DNA of 40,698 bases from Bacteroidales bacterium (GCA_017438975.1 JAFRUH010000027.1:1-40698); one strand, 5' to 3'; positions 32,801-40,606 are shown, counted from the first letter of the stretch. The notes: generated from the sequence alone by a model not told the origin. Program-made: numbers and translations.

Positions 32801-34453
32801 TCCCACGTTCGCATAGAACTGATAGGCGGCGTTCTTGGTCGAACTGGAGAGGTTGAAGAGGCCCTGGAGGATGAAATTCAGATTCTTGTCGTGGCAGACG
32901 ATCCGGCCGTCGAAAGCTTCGTTCGAGTAGGTCCCCGTGGCCCATATGTCCGAATAATCGTACCCGAGAGCGTTGAGGCGGGAGATCCGGAGGGAATCGA
33001 TGACGACCTCGGGACCTTTTTTCGCGAGGGTCGCCCCCAGGCGGGTCTCGAGGGTGAGCTGGCGTACGGCGTCGGTCCCGATGATCGGGCCGAGGTCGAG
33101 ATCCATCGTCCGGATCCGTCCTTTTATGGCCATATCCTTTCCGGGATCGAGGAGGTGGCGGATGTCCAGATTGGCGACCGCCTCTCCGAGGGAGGGGGAT
33201 GCGAGGGTGCCGTCAATATGGACGTTGTTGACCGGACCTTTCCCTTTCCCATTGAAAGTCAGTGTCTTCCCCGGGGCTATCTTCCCGAGGTCCACCGTCA
33301 CGCCCGGGGCCCATTCATGGATCAGTTTTCCGAGGCCGTCGGAGGTGAAAGCAAGGTTCTTGACCTCGAAATCGGTCTTCATCCCGGTGACGTCCGGGAG
33401 CCCCGAGACGCGTCCGGAAATCATTCCGCTGACCTGACTGCCGGAATCCTTGAAGGCGATCCGGCTGACCTGCAGGTCGCTGACCGGTCCGTCGACGCTG
33501 CCCTGGATATCCGCCCGGAACGTATTACCCTTGAGGCCGGGAGCGAAATAGCGGATGGAACGCATGTCCAGGAGGGACGGCTTGATATCGCCCCGGATCC
33601 GGACATCCTCCAGGAAATTGGAGAAGGCGCTGACATCCTTATAGCTCATTTGGAGCCGGTCGATGTCGAGGTTGGAGAAACTGTCCTTGAGCCGGAGGCC
33701 CTTGATCAGGGTCTCACCTACGCCGACCCTGGCGAATCCGGAAAGCTCTGCCGTATACCCGCTCTTTTCCCGGATCCGAACCTTGTCGGCCGTTCCGGAC
33801 ATGATGCTGTGGGAGAAACGGAGATTCCTTCCTTTCGCGTCCGCTTTGATTTCCAGGTTGTTCCAATCAATTGCGTCTTTCGGGATCACGCGTCCTTCCT
33901 CCCGGTAGGAACGTGCGAGTCCGAAATTGGAGAGGCGGAAGGTGAAGTTCTCGATATCGTACCGGTCTATGTCGAAAAGGTTTCCGGTATCCTCAGGAGC
34001 ATCGTCATTCTTTGCCAGATGGAAGATCCGGGCCAGGTTGGAGGTCGATTCCCCCAGCGAATCCCGTTCCGTCGTCAGGTTGAATTCGGCATCTTTGATG
34101 ACCGCACGCTTGATATGGACCCCGCCGCCCGAGAGCAGGTTCTTTACGGAAAGGGTCGCCGCGATATAACCCGCGCGGACGAAAGTGTCGACGACCGGAA
34201 GGGAAGTTCCGGCGGTATCGGTGCAAGGATGCTTGTCCACGATGAGGACATCCTTGAGGATGACGGCGTTGACCGGCCTGATGCTGACGCTGCCGACTGA
34301 TATTTCTCCGTCGATGTTCTTTTCCAGGGCGGAAACGGCCTTCTTGGCGAGAAAAGTCTGGACGGGAGGGAACTGGACGGCGAACAGCAGCAACAGCAGT
34401 ATCAGAAGAACTGCCGCCAGGATCCGGAGCGTTATTTTCAGAGCCTTTCTCAT
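29876..34453 (-). CDS. tamB: TamB/AsmA-like giant envelope protein
   Basis: A 1525-residue protein: one N-terminal membrane helix (~9-28, ILAAVLLILLLLLFAV), an AsmA-like start, a very long repetitive beta-rich middle (~100-1150, a beta-taco groove in known members), and the conserved TamB domain at ~1160-1480 (ESTEQGADIFDVALSTQLFNNR). Such proteins span the periplasm and are thought to carry phospholipids to the outer membrane; with TamA/TamL they also help insert some outer-membrane proteins. No barrel partner is adjacent here, though the patatin-barrel gene is in the window. The ATG at 34453 is preferred; an adjacent TTG adds one residue. A -7 box ends only 7 bp before it. Confidence 0.92.
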   Translation of the reverse strand: MRKALKITLRILAAVLLILLLLLFAVQFPPVQTFLAKKAVSALEKNIDGEISVGSVSIRPVNAVILKDVLIVDKHPCTDTAGTSLPVVDTFVRAGYIAATLSVKNLLSGGGVHIKRAVIKDAEFNLTTERDSLGESTSNLARIFHLAKNDDAPEDTGNLFDIDRYDIENFTFRLSNFGLARSYREEGRVIPKDAIDWNNLEIKADAKGRNLRFSHSIMSGTADKVRIREKSGYTAELSGFARVGVGETLIKGLRLKDSFSNLDIDRLQMSYKDVSAFSNFLEDVRIRGDIKPSLLDMRSIRYFAPGLKGNTFRADIQGSVDGPVSDLQVSRIAFKDSGSQVSGMISGRVSGLPDVTGMKTDFEVKNLAFTSDGLGKLIHEWAPGVTVDLGKIAPGKTLTFNGKGKGPVNNVHIDGTLASPSLGEAVANLDIRHLLDPGKDMAIKGRIRTMDLDLGPIIGTDAVRQLTLETRLGATLAKKGPEVVIDSLRISRLNALGYDYSDIWATGTYSNEAFDGRIVCHDKNLNFILQGLFNLSSSTKNAAYQFYANVGYADLNALNIDKRGKSKVSFRTNADFMYVNKEDIIGDISVADLILENEDGRHDIGNISILSHSNDEVHRIRLNSSFADGTYLSSKSIFKMAKDIRNLTLDKELPALSGKDASIWDGTTYDLALNFHDSRDLLSFALPGLYIADSTAVRLKIASDGVLKGNVRSGRLAFGNNYVKRLSLDLDNSGNGLVGTFTSPEINVAGIQFHENSGSLFAEDNRVGISYNYRNGDEDNGSVYLNGDFLRDEAGILSLTARALPSQITYDGKTWELHSDDICLKDKNLDIHQLRAFCEDQTLLVDGGLSPGKADTLTVKMEKFDLSIANSLIPMKMDIRGKATGKAFLISPSKPQPGMLVNLICDSTAIAGHPAGQIRLESSWNEEAKRFDILAKNDLDGHNNFDINGFFRPSDRNLDILAQMDGFNLGYAAPVLESVFSRTEGLLDGKFRLKGPLNKLDISSEDAAIRDGLLKIGFTNVAYRVSGPVSVDRDGLKFLNMDLTDGQKGKGTLSGGIRFHDLFQDPRLDVLVRMQEMLALDLTGAMNSTFYGTVYGSGRVAVTGPFENVLINVDATTDRQGDLHIPLGNSVSNKSMDLLTFTEEEKEVYIDPYDLMMQRFTSTRKKSSDLGVKLRIRATPDVTAHVEIDKASGSGLTGQGSGTIEIETRTSNELFTINGDYTLTSGNFKFSALGIVNRDFTLQNGSSVRFNGDIMDSDLNIDGLYVTKASLANLLADETAATTRRTVNCGIKITDKLRNPQVKFSIDIPDIDPTTQALVSSALNTEDNIQKQFVYLLVANSFLPSEQSGIVNNSSSMLYSNVSSIMAGQLNNIFQKLDIPLDLGLNYESTEQGADIFDVALSTQLFNNRVIVNGTIGSRQYGTAGTTDEVVGDLDIDVKMNRPGTLRLNLFSHSADKYTNYLDNSQRSGAGIAYQREFDSFRQFVRELFAPKSKREERSGQYMGSRMVTLQIDSTGKANPINDNE

Positions 34454-34460
34454 CAATTTA

Positions 34461-34468
34461 CAAATATA
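34461..34468 (-). promoter_or_regulatory. tamB -7 box
   Basis: TATATTTG on the minus strand; only TAAATTG separates it from the tamB ATG. Transcription would begin at or within a few bases of the start codon. No clear -33 box. Confidence 0.65.
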
Positions 34469-34501
34469 GTAAAAATCTGACGGACTCCGTATCCTTTGCG
34501 G

Positions 34502-36076
34502 TCACTTTGTGACCGAGGCGATCTTATCGGCGCAATTGATCCCGTCCAGGGCGGAGGAAACGATGCCTCCCGCATAGCCGGCGCCTTCCCCGCAGGGATA
34601 CAGTCCGGGAACATCGATGTGTTCCAGTGTCTCCGGGTCGCGGGGCATGCGGACGGGAGACGAGGTGCGGGATTCGACCCCGAGAAGGAGGGCGTCGTTG
34701 GTATAGTAACCGTGCATCTGGCGGTCCACCTGCGGGAAGGCCTTGCGTAAACGGGAGGCTACCGCGGCGGGCAGCAGTTCGTGGAGCGGTGCGGAAAGGG
34801 CTCCAGGATGATAGGATGTCTTCGGAAGGGACTCCGAGACGATTCCCCGGCAGAAATCCTTCATCCGCTGGGCGGGCGTCCGGAGCGGATGTCCTTCTCC
34901 CTTTTGCGCGCACCACCTGTACATGGACCGTTCGACGTCCCTTTGGAAGTTCAGGAGCGAGAAATGACCCGCTTCCCGGTATTCCTCGGGTTCATCCCCG
35001 GGTTCGATCTGGACGACGACCCCCGCATTGGCCCATTTGGAATTCCGCTGGGAATTGGACATCCCGTTGAGGACGACCGTCTCCGCTTCCGTGGAGGAGG
35101 GGACGAGGATGCCTCCGGGGCACATGCAGAAGGAAAAGACGCCCCTTCCGTCGACCTGCTGGACGAAGGAGTATTCCGCCGTCGGCATGAAAGGCTGGTA
35201 TTTCCCGTGATATCGGATCTGGTTGATCATCCACTGAGGGTGCTCCACGCGTACCCCGAGGGCGAATCCCTTCGCTTCGAGCGACCATCCGTTCCGGTCG
35301 AAGAGCTCATAGATGTCCCGCGCGGAGTGACCGGCCGCGAGGATGACCTTTGCGGCTTTGTAGACGGTCTTTTCCCCGGTTTCGGGGTGGACGGCGGTTA
35401 CCTCGAACCCACCTTCCGAGGGCAGGATGTCAATGACCCTGGAGTCGAAATGATAGGTTCCGCCGTGCTCCGTGATGCAGTTGCGGATATTCTCGACGAC
35501 GCCGGGAAGCCGGTCCGTCCCGATATGGGGATGGGCGTCGATGAGGATGGAGGGATCGGCCCCGAAAAGGACCAGCTGGTGCAGGACCTCCCGGATATCG
35601 CCCCGCTTGGAAGAGCGGGTGAACAGTTTTCCGTCCGAAAAGGCGCCGGCCCCGCCCTCGCCGTAGCAGTAATTCGAGTCCGGGTCGATCACGCCGGTCG
35701 TGGACAGTTTCGCCATGTCTGCCTTTCTGCGGTGGACGTCTTTTCCCCGCTCCAGCAGGATGGGCCTGAAACCCAGGGTCAGCAGCTTGAGCGCGGCGAA
35801 AAGGCCGGCCGGACCGGCTCCGACAATGACCACCGGCACGGCTCCCCTGACGTCCCGATAGGGGGGAAGGGAGTACTTTTCGAGCGCTTCTCCTTCCCGG
35901 GCTGCCTGGATGCGGTATCGATAGAGGATATCCTGCCGGGCGTCGATTGAACGTCGGACGATCCGGGTTTCACCGACCTTCTCCGGCCGGACTCCGAGCG
36001 CTTTGGCGGCGGCTTCCCGGATCTCTCCTTCCGTCAGCTCCTTCCCGAGCTTTTTCGTTATCTCGAATTCTTTCAT
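34502..36076 (-). CDS. FAD-dependent oxidoreductase (NAD(FAD)-utilising dehydrogenase)
   Basis: A 524-residue flavoprotein of the COG2509 type. Residues 1-75 form an N-terminal domain with basic patches (ITKKLGKEL, VRRSIDAR). The FAD Rossmann motif is VVIVGAGPAGLFAALKL near 82-98, with LERGKDVHRRK soon after. GDGKLFTRSSKRG-like and YGEGGAGAFSDGKL segments and the terminal PCGEGAGYAGGI(V) loop are family marks. The physiological substrate is unknown. The 3' end falls in a perfect 7-bp hairpin (34500-34516) that includes the stop codon. It is 15 bp after tsaD. Confidence 0.9.
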   Translation of the reverse strand: MKEFEITKKLGKELTEGEIREAAAKALGVRPEKVGETRIVRRSIDARQDILYRYRIQAAREGEALEKYSLPPYRDVRGAVPVVIVGAGPAGLFAALKLLTLGFRPILLERGKDVHRRKADMAKLSTTGVIDPDSNYCYGEGGAGAFSDGKLFTRSSKRGDIREVLHQLVLFGADPSILIDAHPHIGTDRLPGVVENIRNCITEHGGTYHFDSRVIDILPSEGGFEVTAVHPETGEKTVYKAAKVILAAGHSARDIYELFDRNGWSLEAKGFALGVRVEHPQWMINQIRYHGKYQPFMPTAEYSFVQQVDGRGVFSFCMCPGGILVPSSTEAETVVLNGMSNSQRNSKWANAGVVVQIEPGDEPEEYREAGHFSLLNFQRDVERSMYRWCAQKGEGHPLRTPAQRMKDFCRGIVSESLPKTSYHPGALSAPLHELLPAAVASRLRKAFPQVDRQMHGYYTNDALLLGVESRTSSPVRMPRDPETLEHIDVPGLYPCGEGAGYAGGIVSSALDGINCADKIASVTK

Positions 36077-36091
36077 TCCCAGTTGTTTCCT

Positions 36092-37114
36092 TTAGAAGTC
36101 AGCCATCCTGGAGACCGGAGCGACATCCAGCGGGGTCCGCTCGCCGGCCAGGTAATGGAACCACCCCGCGATTGCGATCATTGCCGCATTGTCTGTTGTA
36201 AACTTGAATTCCGGCAGGTAGGTTTTCCAGCCCCGTTTTTTCCCTTCCGCTTCAATCCGGTCGCGGAGTCCGCTGTTGGCGGAGACGCCGCCTCCGATCG
36301 TAATCTCGCGGATTCCGGTCTGCTTGGACGCCTTGATGAGTTTGTCCATCAGGATGTCGATCAAGGTCTTCTGGAAGCTGGCACAGATGTCTTCCTTGTT
36401 CTTTTCCATGAACTCCGGATCTTCTTTCAGCCGGTCCCGTACGAAATAGAGAAGGGAAGTCTTGATGCCGCTGAAGCTGTAATCCAAGCCCGGAATATGG
36501 GGCTTGGCGAACTGGAACCGTTTCGGGTCCCCGTTTTTCGCCAGCCTGTCGATGACCGGCCCCCCGGGATAGCCGAGGCCCATCATCTTGGAGCATTTGT
36601 CGAAGGCCTCTCCGACGGCGTCGTCGATCGTCTGTCCGAGGATTTCATACTCCAGCGGTCCGGATACCTTGACGATCTGGGAGTTGCCCCCGGAAACCAG
36701 CAGGCAGAGGTAGGGGAAGGACGGTTCCCGGACCGGTTTGCCGGGCTCCCGGATGAAATTCGCCAGGATATGGCCCTGCAGGTGATTGACCATGACCATC
36801 GGGATGTCCAGCGAGAGCGAGAGGGCTTTCGCGAAAGAGGTGCCGACGAGCAGGGATCCGAGCAGGCCGGGGCCCCGCGTAAAGGCGATGGCCGTCAGGT
36901 CCGAGGCCTTGACGCCGGCCTTTTCGAGGGCCTGGCTCACGACGGGAACGATGTTCTGTTCGTGGGCCCGGGAGGCCAGTTCCGGAACGACGCCGCCATA
37001 GTCCTTGTGGACCTGCTGGCTGGCGATGACATTGGAGAGCAGCCAGCCGTCGCGGATGACGGCGGCCGAGGTGTCGTCGCAGGACGATTCTATGCCGAGG
37101 ATGATATCAGCCAT
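36092..37114 (-). CDS. tsaD: tRNA t6A synthesis protein TsaD
   Basis: A 340-residue Kae1/TsaD ATPase-fold protein that transfers threonylcarbamoyl to A37 of ANN-decoding tRNAs, with TsaB, TsaC/Sua5 and TsaE (none present here). Motifs: ILGIESSCDDTSAA at 5-18, PELASRAHEQNI with a metal His, VNHLQGH with another, and GGGVSANSGLRD and FTTDNAAMIA near the end. Length is typical. It is 7 bp downstream of the sugar-isomerase-like gene and is in one leftward run with mtaB further on, which acts on the same tRNA position. Confidence 0.97.
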   Translation of the reverse strand: MADIILGIESSCDDTSAAVIRDGWLLSNVIASQQVHKDYGGVVPELASRAHEQNIVPVVSQALEKAGVKASDLTAIAFTRGPGLLGSLLVGTSFAKALSLSLDIPMVMVNHLQGHILANFIREPGKPVREPSFPYLCLLVSGGNSQIVKVSGPLEYEILGQTIDDAVGEAFDKCSKMMGLGYPGGPVIDRLAKNGDPKRFQFAKPHIPGLDYSFSGIKTSLLYFVRDRLKEDPEFMEKNKEDICASFQKTLIDILMDKLIKASKQTGIREITIGGGVSANSGLRDRIEAEGKKRGWKTYLPEFKFTTDNAAMIAIAGWFHYLAGERTPLDVAPVSRMADF

Positions 37115-37121
37115 GGGACAT

Positions 37122-38327
37122 TCAGATTCGTTTCAGGATTGCTGACAGAAGGGCTTTGCGGCGGCCGGGAAGGACGATATGATGGTTCCCGATCGGGTCG
37201 TGGAGGAAGTATGCGGTGTCCGACGGGTCCAGCCGGACGACGACCTGGGTCCGGCAGAGGTCCGGTTCGGAAAGGTTCCGGACCAGTTCCCCTTCCGCGA
37301 TGAAACTGCGCTCCAGGTCGCCCGAGACCTTGAAAACGGTCACCGGGCCTTCCGGGAACCGTCCCCGGATTCCGACGCCGATTCCGGATTCGAAATGGGT
37401 GTCGAGTCCGTAATCCGTGACGAGGTTCAGGGGAACCGTGCAATGGGCCAGGACGATTTCGCCCGTTTCGGGATCGATCCGGGACGGATTCGCCTGGAAT
37501 CCGGTATATCCGGTCGCCGCGAGGGCGATCGTCATAGTCAGGAGGGCCGGGATATCCCCTTCGCAGCCTGCGGGAATCCCTTCTGCGTTGAGGCGGGCGA
37601 GGGCGAGGCATCCGGTATTGCCTACGGCCCCGAGAAGGTCGAAACAGCGGAGCGTCAGGCCCTGGAGATTGTGGTTTACGATCAGGGTTTTCAGGGCTTC
37701 GTGGATCCGGACGGCGCCAGGCCAGGCGGCCCTGACCTCCGATGCGCATTCCTTTTCGGGAAGGGAGTCGCCCGGGGGAACGCCCTTGATGGCATCGAGA
37801 AGTTCTTCCATTGGAATGTCTTCCAGCCAGATCCCCAGCCTGTCATAGACCTTTTGGTAGTCCGTGCCGCTTGCGATCAGCCAGTCGGAAGGTTTTCCGA
37901 TGACGCCGAGACAGGTCGAACGAAGACGCTCGAGGGCCTCTTCAACCCGCACGAGCCCTTCGATGCGCTCCCGGACAAGGCCGGGCTTTCCATGGAGGAT
38001 TTCGCCCTGGAGCCCCTGCAGGCGGAGGAAGGACAGGATTTCCATCGAAGCGGCGAGGGAATTGCTTTTCCCGGAGGTCAGCAGGTTGAAACGGCGGATT
38101 CCCGCGTCGAGAAGGCCCGGAAGGATCTCCCTGAAGATGCCTTCCGTCCCGCCGGTCCGGACGAAGATCAGGTCGGCGGGATGGTCCCCGAAGAGCGTAA
38201 AGTCGGAACCGCGGTAATCGTATCCTCCTTCCGGGAAGATGTCCCCCAGAAACCGGTCGGTAATGGCGGAGACGGACGATTCGTCGTGGAGGGAGGAGGT
38301 CAGGGTATAAATGGCTACTGGATGCAT
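37122..38327 (-). CDS. Fucose/arabinose isomerase-fold protein
   Basis: A 401-residue protein with the fold of L-fucose and L-arabinose isomerases: ADLIFVRTGGTEG (~51-63), a middle domain with CLGVIGKPSDWLIAS, and the C-terminal signature GCEGDIPALLTM near 255-266 followed by EIVLAHCTVP. It is shorter than FucI (~590) and lacks parts of its N-terminal domain, so the substrate may not be fucose. There are no sugar-utilisation genes around it; it lies just downstream of the SRP RNA gene and upstream of tsaD. It could be a sugar isomerase or a non-catalytic relative. Confidence 0.82.
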   Translation of the reverse strand: MHPVAIYTLTSSLHDESSVSAITDRFLGDIFPEGGYDYRGSDFTLFGDHPADLIFVRTGGTEGIFREILPGLLDAGIRRFNLLTSGKSNSLAASMEILSFLRLQGLQGEILHGKPGLVRERIEGLVRVEEALERLRSTCLGVIGKPSDWLIASGTDYQKVYDRLGIWLEDIPMEELLDAIKGVPPGDSLPEKECASEVRAAWPGAVRIHEALKTLIVNHNLQGLTLRCFDLLGAVGNTGCLALARLNAEGIPAGCEGDIPALLTMTIALAATGYTGFQANPSRIDPETGEIVLAHCTVPLNLVTDYGLDTHFESGIGVGIRGRFPEGPVTVFKVSGDLERSFIAEGELVRNLSEPDLCRTQVVVRLDPSDTAYFLHDPIGNHHIVLPGRRKALLSAILKRI

Positions 38328-38342
38328 AGAGGAGGTATTTCC

Positions 38343-38449
38343 ATAAAAAAAGGGAAAGCTGATTACATCGCACCGCTACGACCTCCTACCCTTGCTGCCT
38401 TCCGGCCCTGGGGGAATTCAGAGGGAGCTGGTCGTGTAAGACTTTCCCG
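38343..38449 (-). ncRNA. ffs: Signal recognition particle RNA (4.5S)
   Basis: A small bacterial SRP RNA on the minus strand. The invariant apical domain is present: CAGGGCCGGAAGGCAGCAAG around 38409-38390, with the GGAA tetraloop and the asymmetric bulge that bind Ffh. The flanks pair along the molecule (ACGACC with GGTCGT, GGGAAAG with CTTTCCC). The closing stem is followed at once by TTTTTTT, so the molecule ends in its own terminator. The mature RNA is about 99 nt (38351-38449). A full -33/-7 promoter lies directly in front. It guides membrane proteins to the translocase together with Ffh and FtsY. Confidence 0.95.
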
Positions 38450-38452
38450 TCG

Positions 38453-38484
38453 CAAAGGTAGTCATTTTTTCCGGACCACCAAAA
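38453..38484 (-). promoter_or_regulatory. ffs promoter
   Basis: Minus strand: TTTTG (38484-38480), 19 bp, TACCTTTG (38460-38453), giving a start near 38449. The -33 box lies 3 bp beyond the cdd stop codon (38488). Confidence 0.9.
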
Positions 38485-38487
38485 TAT

Positions 38488-38967
38488 CTATACTTTCAAA
38501 CTGTCAAAAATAAAGGGCAGCAGGTCTTCCGTCTTGGAGAACTTGTAGATGCGTTTCGATCCGGCGAGGATGATCTTCAGGGGCCTCTTGAATTTTTTCT
38601 GGTATTCGGCCATGACTTGCCGGCAGGCGCCGCAGGGGGTCGCGGGGCTTTCGCACATGATCCCGTGGTCGCTCGCGACGACGGCGAGTGTGTCGAAGGC
38701 CTTGTCCGGGTAGTTCGCCCCGGCATAGAACATGGCCGTCCGCTCCGCACAGAGGCCGGAAGGGTAGGCGATGTTTTCCTGGTTGGCTCCCTTGATGATC
38801 ATCCCGTCCTCGAGCCTGAGGGCAGCTCCGACCTGGAATTTGGAGTATGGGGAATACGATCCCTCTTTTGCTTCGATGGCGGCGAGGACCAGTTCGCGGT
38901 CGGCCGGTTCCATCTCTTCCAGGGAGGAGTATTCGATATAGTCTATGGATAAATGTCTATTGGTCAT
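38488..38967 (-). CDS. cdd: Cytidine deaminase
   Basis: A 159-residue enzyme converting cytidine and deoxycytidine to the uridines in pyrimidine salvage. Zinc and catalytic motifs: CAERTA (with catalytic Glu) near 72-77 and PCGACRQ near 112-118; substrate-binding FQVGAALR and ENIAYPSG are also present. It is slightly longer than the ~130-residue tetrameric form because of N- and C-terminal extensions. It is divergent from mnmA; no good -7 box was found, the closest being TATATTGC at 38981-38974, immediately before the ATG. Confidence 0.95.
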   Translation of the reverse strand: MTNRHLSIDYIEYSSLEEMEPADRELVLAAIEAKEGSYSPYSKFQVGAALRLEDGMIIKGANQENIAYPSGLCAERTAMFYAGANYPDKAFDTLAVVASDHGIMCESPATPCGACRQVMAEYQKKFKRPLKIILAGSKRIYKFSKTEDLLPFIFDSLKV

Positions 38968-39002
38968 GATGCTGCAATATAGGAATTATTTTGCAAAAAC
39001 AT

Positions 39003-39010
39003 TAAATTTG
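39003..39010 (+). promoter_or_regulatory. mnmA -7 box
   Basis: TAAATTTG followed by CATGCAA, 18 bp before the GTG start at 39029. The region ATTTGCATGCAA is shared with the tdk promoter (17507-17518). Confidence 0.7.
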
Positions 39011-39028
39011 CATGCAAAAATCGGGCAA

Positions 39029-40456
39029 GTGGAATCCAAGTCCCATATCAAAGTTTGCGTCGGCCTCTCCGGTGGAGTGGATTCGAGCGTCGCCGCCCTG
39101 CTGCTGAAACGGCAGGGATACGACGTCTTCGCCATGTTCATGCAGAACTGGCACGACGCGGACGCGACCCTGCACGGGGACTGCGAGTGGGAGGAAGACC
39201 GTTTCATTGCCGAGATGGTCGCCCGGAAGATCGGGATTCCGTTCTATTTCGTGGACCTTTCCCGGGAGTACCGGCAGCGGGTCGTGGACTATATGTTCGA
39301 CGAGTACGCCCGGGGGCGGACGCCGAATCCGGACGTCCTCTGCAACCGGGAGATCAAGTTCGACGCCTTCCTGAAAATCGCTGAAAAATACGGGGCGGAC
39401 TATGTCGCAACAGGCCATTATTGCCGGAAGGAGCCGCTGCTGGATGCCTCCGGAAACCCCGCCCTTTCTCCGGAAGGCGGGCCCGTCTTCCGGCTGCTGG
39501 AAGGAGCGGACCCGAACAAGGACCAGTCCTATTTCCTCTGCCAGCTGACCCCGGACCAGCTCTCAAAGGCGCTCTTCCCGATCGGTGGTATGACGAAACC
39601 CCAGGTCCGCGCCCTTGCGAAAGAGGCCGACCTGCCCTCCGCGGACAAAAAAGACTCCCAGGGGATCTGTTTCGTAGGAAAGGTGGACCTTCCTACTTTC
39701 CTGAAGCAGAAACTCCGCAGCGCGGAAGGCGATGTCGTGGAAGTTTATGATGCCTATTATGCTGAGAATGCGCAGTATCGCTTCCTCGCGGAGACCCTTC
39801 GGTCCCTCGCCCTTCCTGGAACGGAACCCTGCCTGATCGCTCCCTATGCTCCGGAAGTGAAGTACCTGACCTCGGACGGGGAACCGCTGGGGGAGAGTCC
39901 CTATGATCCCGTCCGGCTCGCCGCGTTGACCGATGAGCAGTGGCTGCGTCTCTCCGAACCGGTCCCCTATGACATCCGCTTCGAAACCGAGACCTACCGG
40001 AGCGGAAAAAAGCATGTCCGGAAGACGCGGTTCAAGGAGAATCCTTCGGGCAAGATCATCGGGACCCACGAGGGGGCGCAGTTCTATACGATAGGGCAGC
40101 GGAAAGGCCTGAATATCGGCGGCCACAAGGAATCCCTCTTCGTCATCGCGACCGATATCGACCGGAACATCATCTACGTAGGGGAGGGCCACGGGCACAA
40201 GGGGCTTTCCCGCAGTTGCCTGAGGGTAGCCCCGGACGAGATCCGCTGGCTTCGTAAAGACCTTGAGATGGTCCCCGGGGAGATCCGCCGCTACCGGGTC
40301 CGGATCCGTTACCGCCAGCCGCTTCAGGGAGCGACGCTGGCCCGGCGCGACAACGGGCTTTTCATCCTCTTCGACCGTGCCCAGCGCGGCATCACTCCCG
40401 GCCAGTTCGCCGTTTGGTACGACGGTGACGAACTCATCGGAAGCGGAACCATTTAG
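39029..40456 (+). CDS. mnmA: tRNA 2-thiouridylase MnmA
   Basis: A 475-residue ATP-dependent enzyme that makes 2-thiouridine at U34 of tRNA-Lys, -Glu and -Gln. It has the PP-loop GLSGGVDSS (12-20), catalytic Cys in VLCNREIKF and in GICFVG, and GQRKGLNIGG of the barrel domain. Start: GTG (MESKSH) at 39029, because the only in-frame ATGs upstream precede the promoter box and the translation there is unlike MnmA. An extra ~107 residues lie between LPTFLKQKL and GKIIGTHEGAQFYTIG, where E. coli has about ten; this makes it ~100 longer than usual. cdd is divergent upstream; a strong terminator follows. Confidence 0.94.
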   Translation: MESKSHIKVCVGLSGGVDSSVAALLLKRQGYDVFAMFMQNWHDADATLHGDCEWEEDRFIAEMVARKIGIPFYFVDLSREYRQRVVDYMFDEYARGRTPNPDVLCNREIKFDAFLKIAEKYGADYVATGHYCRKEPLLDASGNPALSPEGGPVFRLLEGADPNKDQSYFLCQLTPDQLSKALFPIGGMTKPQVRALAKEADLPSADKKDSQGICFVGKVDLPTFLKQKLRSAEGDVVEVYDAYYAENAQYRFLAETLRSLALPGTEPCLIAPYAPEVKYLTSDGEPLGESPYDPVRLAALTDEQWLRLSEPVPYDIRFETETYRSGKKHVRKTRFKENPSGKIIGTHEGAQFYTIGQRKGLNIGGHKESLFVIATDIDRNIIYVGEGHGHKGLSRSCLRVAPDEIRWLRKDLEMVPGEIRRYRVRIRYRQPLQGATLARRDNGLFILFDRAQRGITPGQFAVWYDGDELIGSGTI

Positions 40457-40522
40457 GCCATTGCTCACAAAAAAAGTCCCCATCACTGGATCTTTTATCG
40501 GAGCGGAGCGACGCAGGGGTGT

Positions 40523-40544
40523 TTGAGGGGGGCCGCCCCCTCAA
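40523..40544. repeat. G/C-rich perfect palindromic hairpin
   Basis: A 9-bp perfect stem (40523-40531 with 40536-40544; TTGAGGGGG/CCCCCTCAA) closes a GCCG loop, between mnmA and its terminator. No U-run follows, so it is not itself a terminator. It resembles the short intergenic palindromes that are dispersed through some gut genomes; only one copy is seen here. Confidence 0.45.
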
Positions 40545-40566
40545 TCGAGACTGTGGCTCGCAAAAG

Positions 40567-40606
40567 AAGGTGACTAATAAGTGATTATTGGTCACCTTCC
40601 TTTTTT
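40567..40606 (+). terminator. Terminator after mnmA
   Basis: A 14-bp stem (40567-40580 with 40585-40598, one T-G pair) and GTGA loop are followed by CCTTTTTT: a strong intrinsic terminator, 110 bp past the mnmA stop. The stretch 40607-40698 shows no recognisable gene: a short open frame from 40618 runs off the window edge, but has no similarity I know. Confidence 0.9.

Noticed and set aside
29678-34300. Three long plus-strand open frames (400, 490 and 566 codons) opposite tamB
   Set aside because: They follow the codon phase of tamB and have no start signals or domains; tamB itself has the expected helix and C-terminal domain.
34500-34516. Perfect hairpin at the stop of the FAD oxidoreductase gene
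   Set aside because: A 7-bp stem with no U-run in either direction; too weak to call a terminator.
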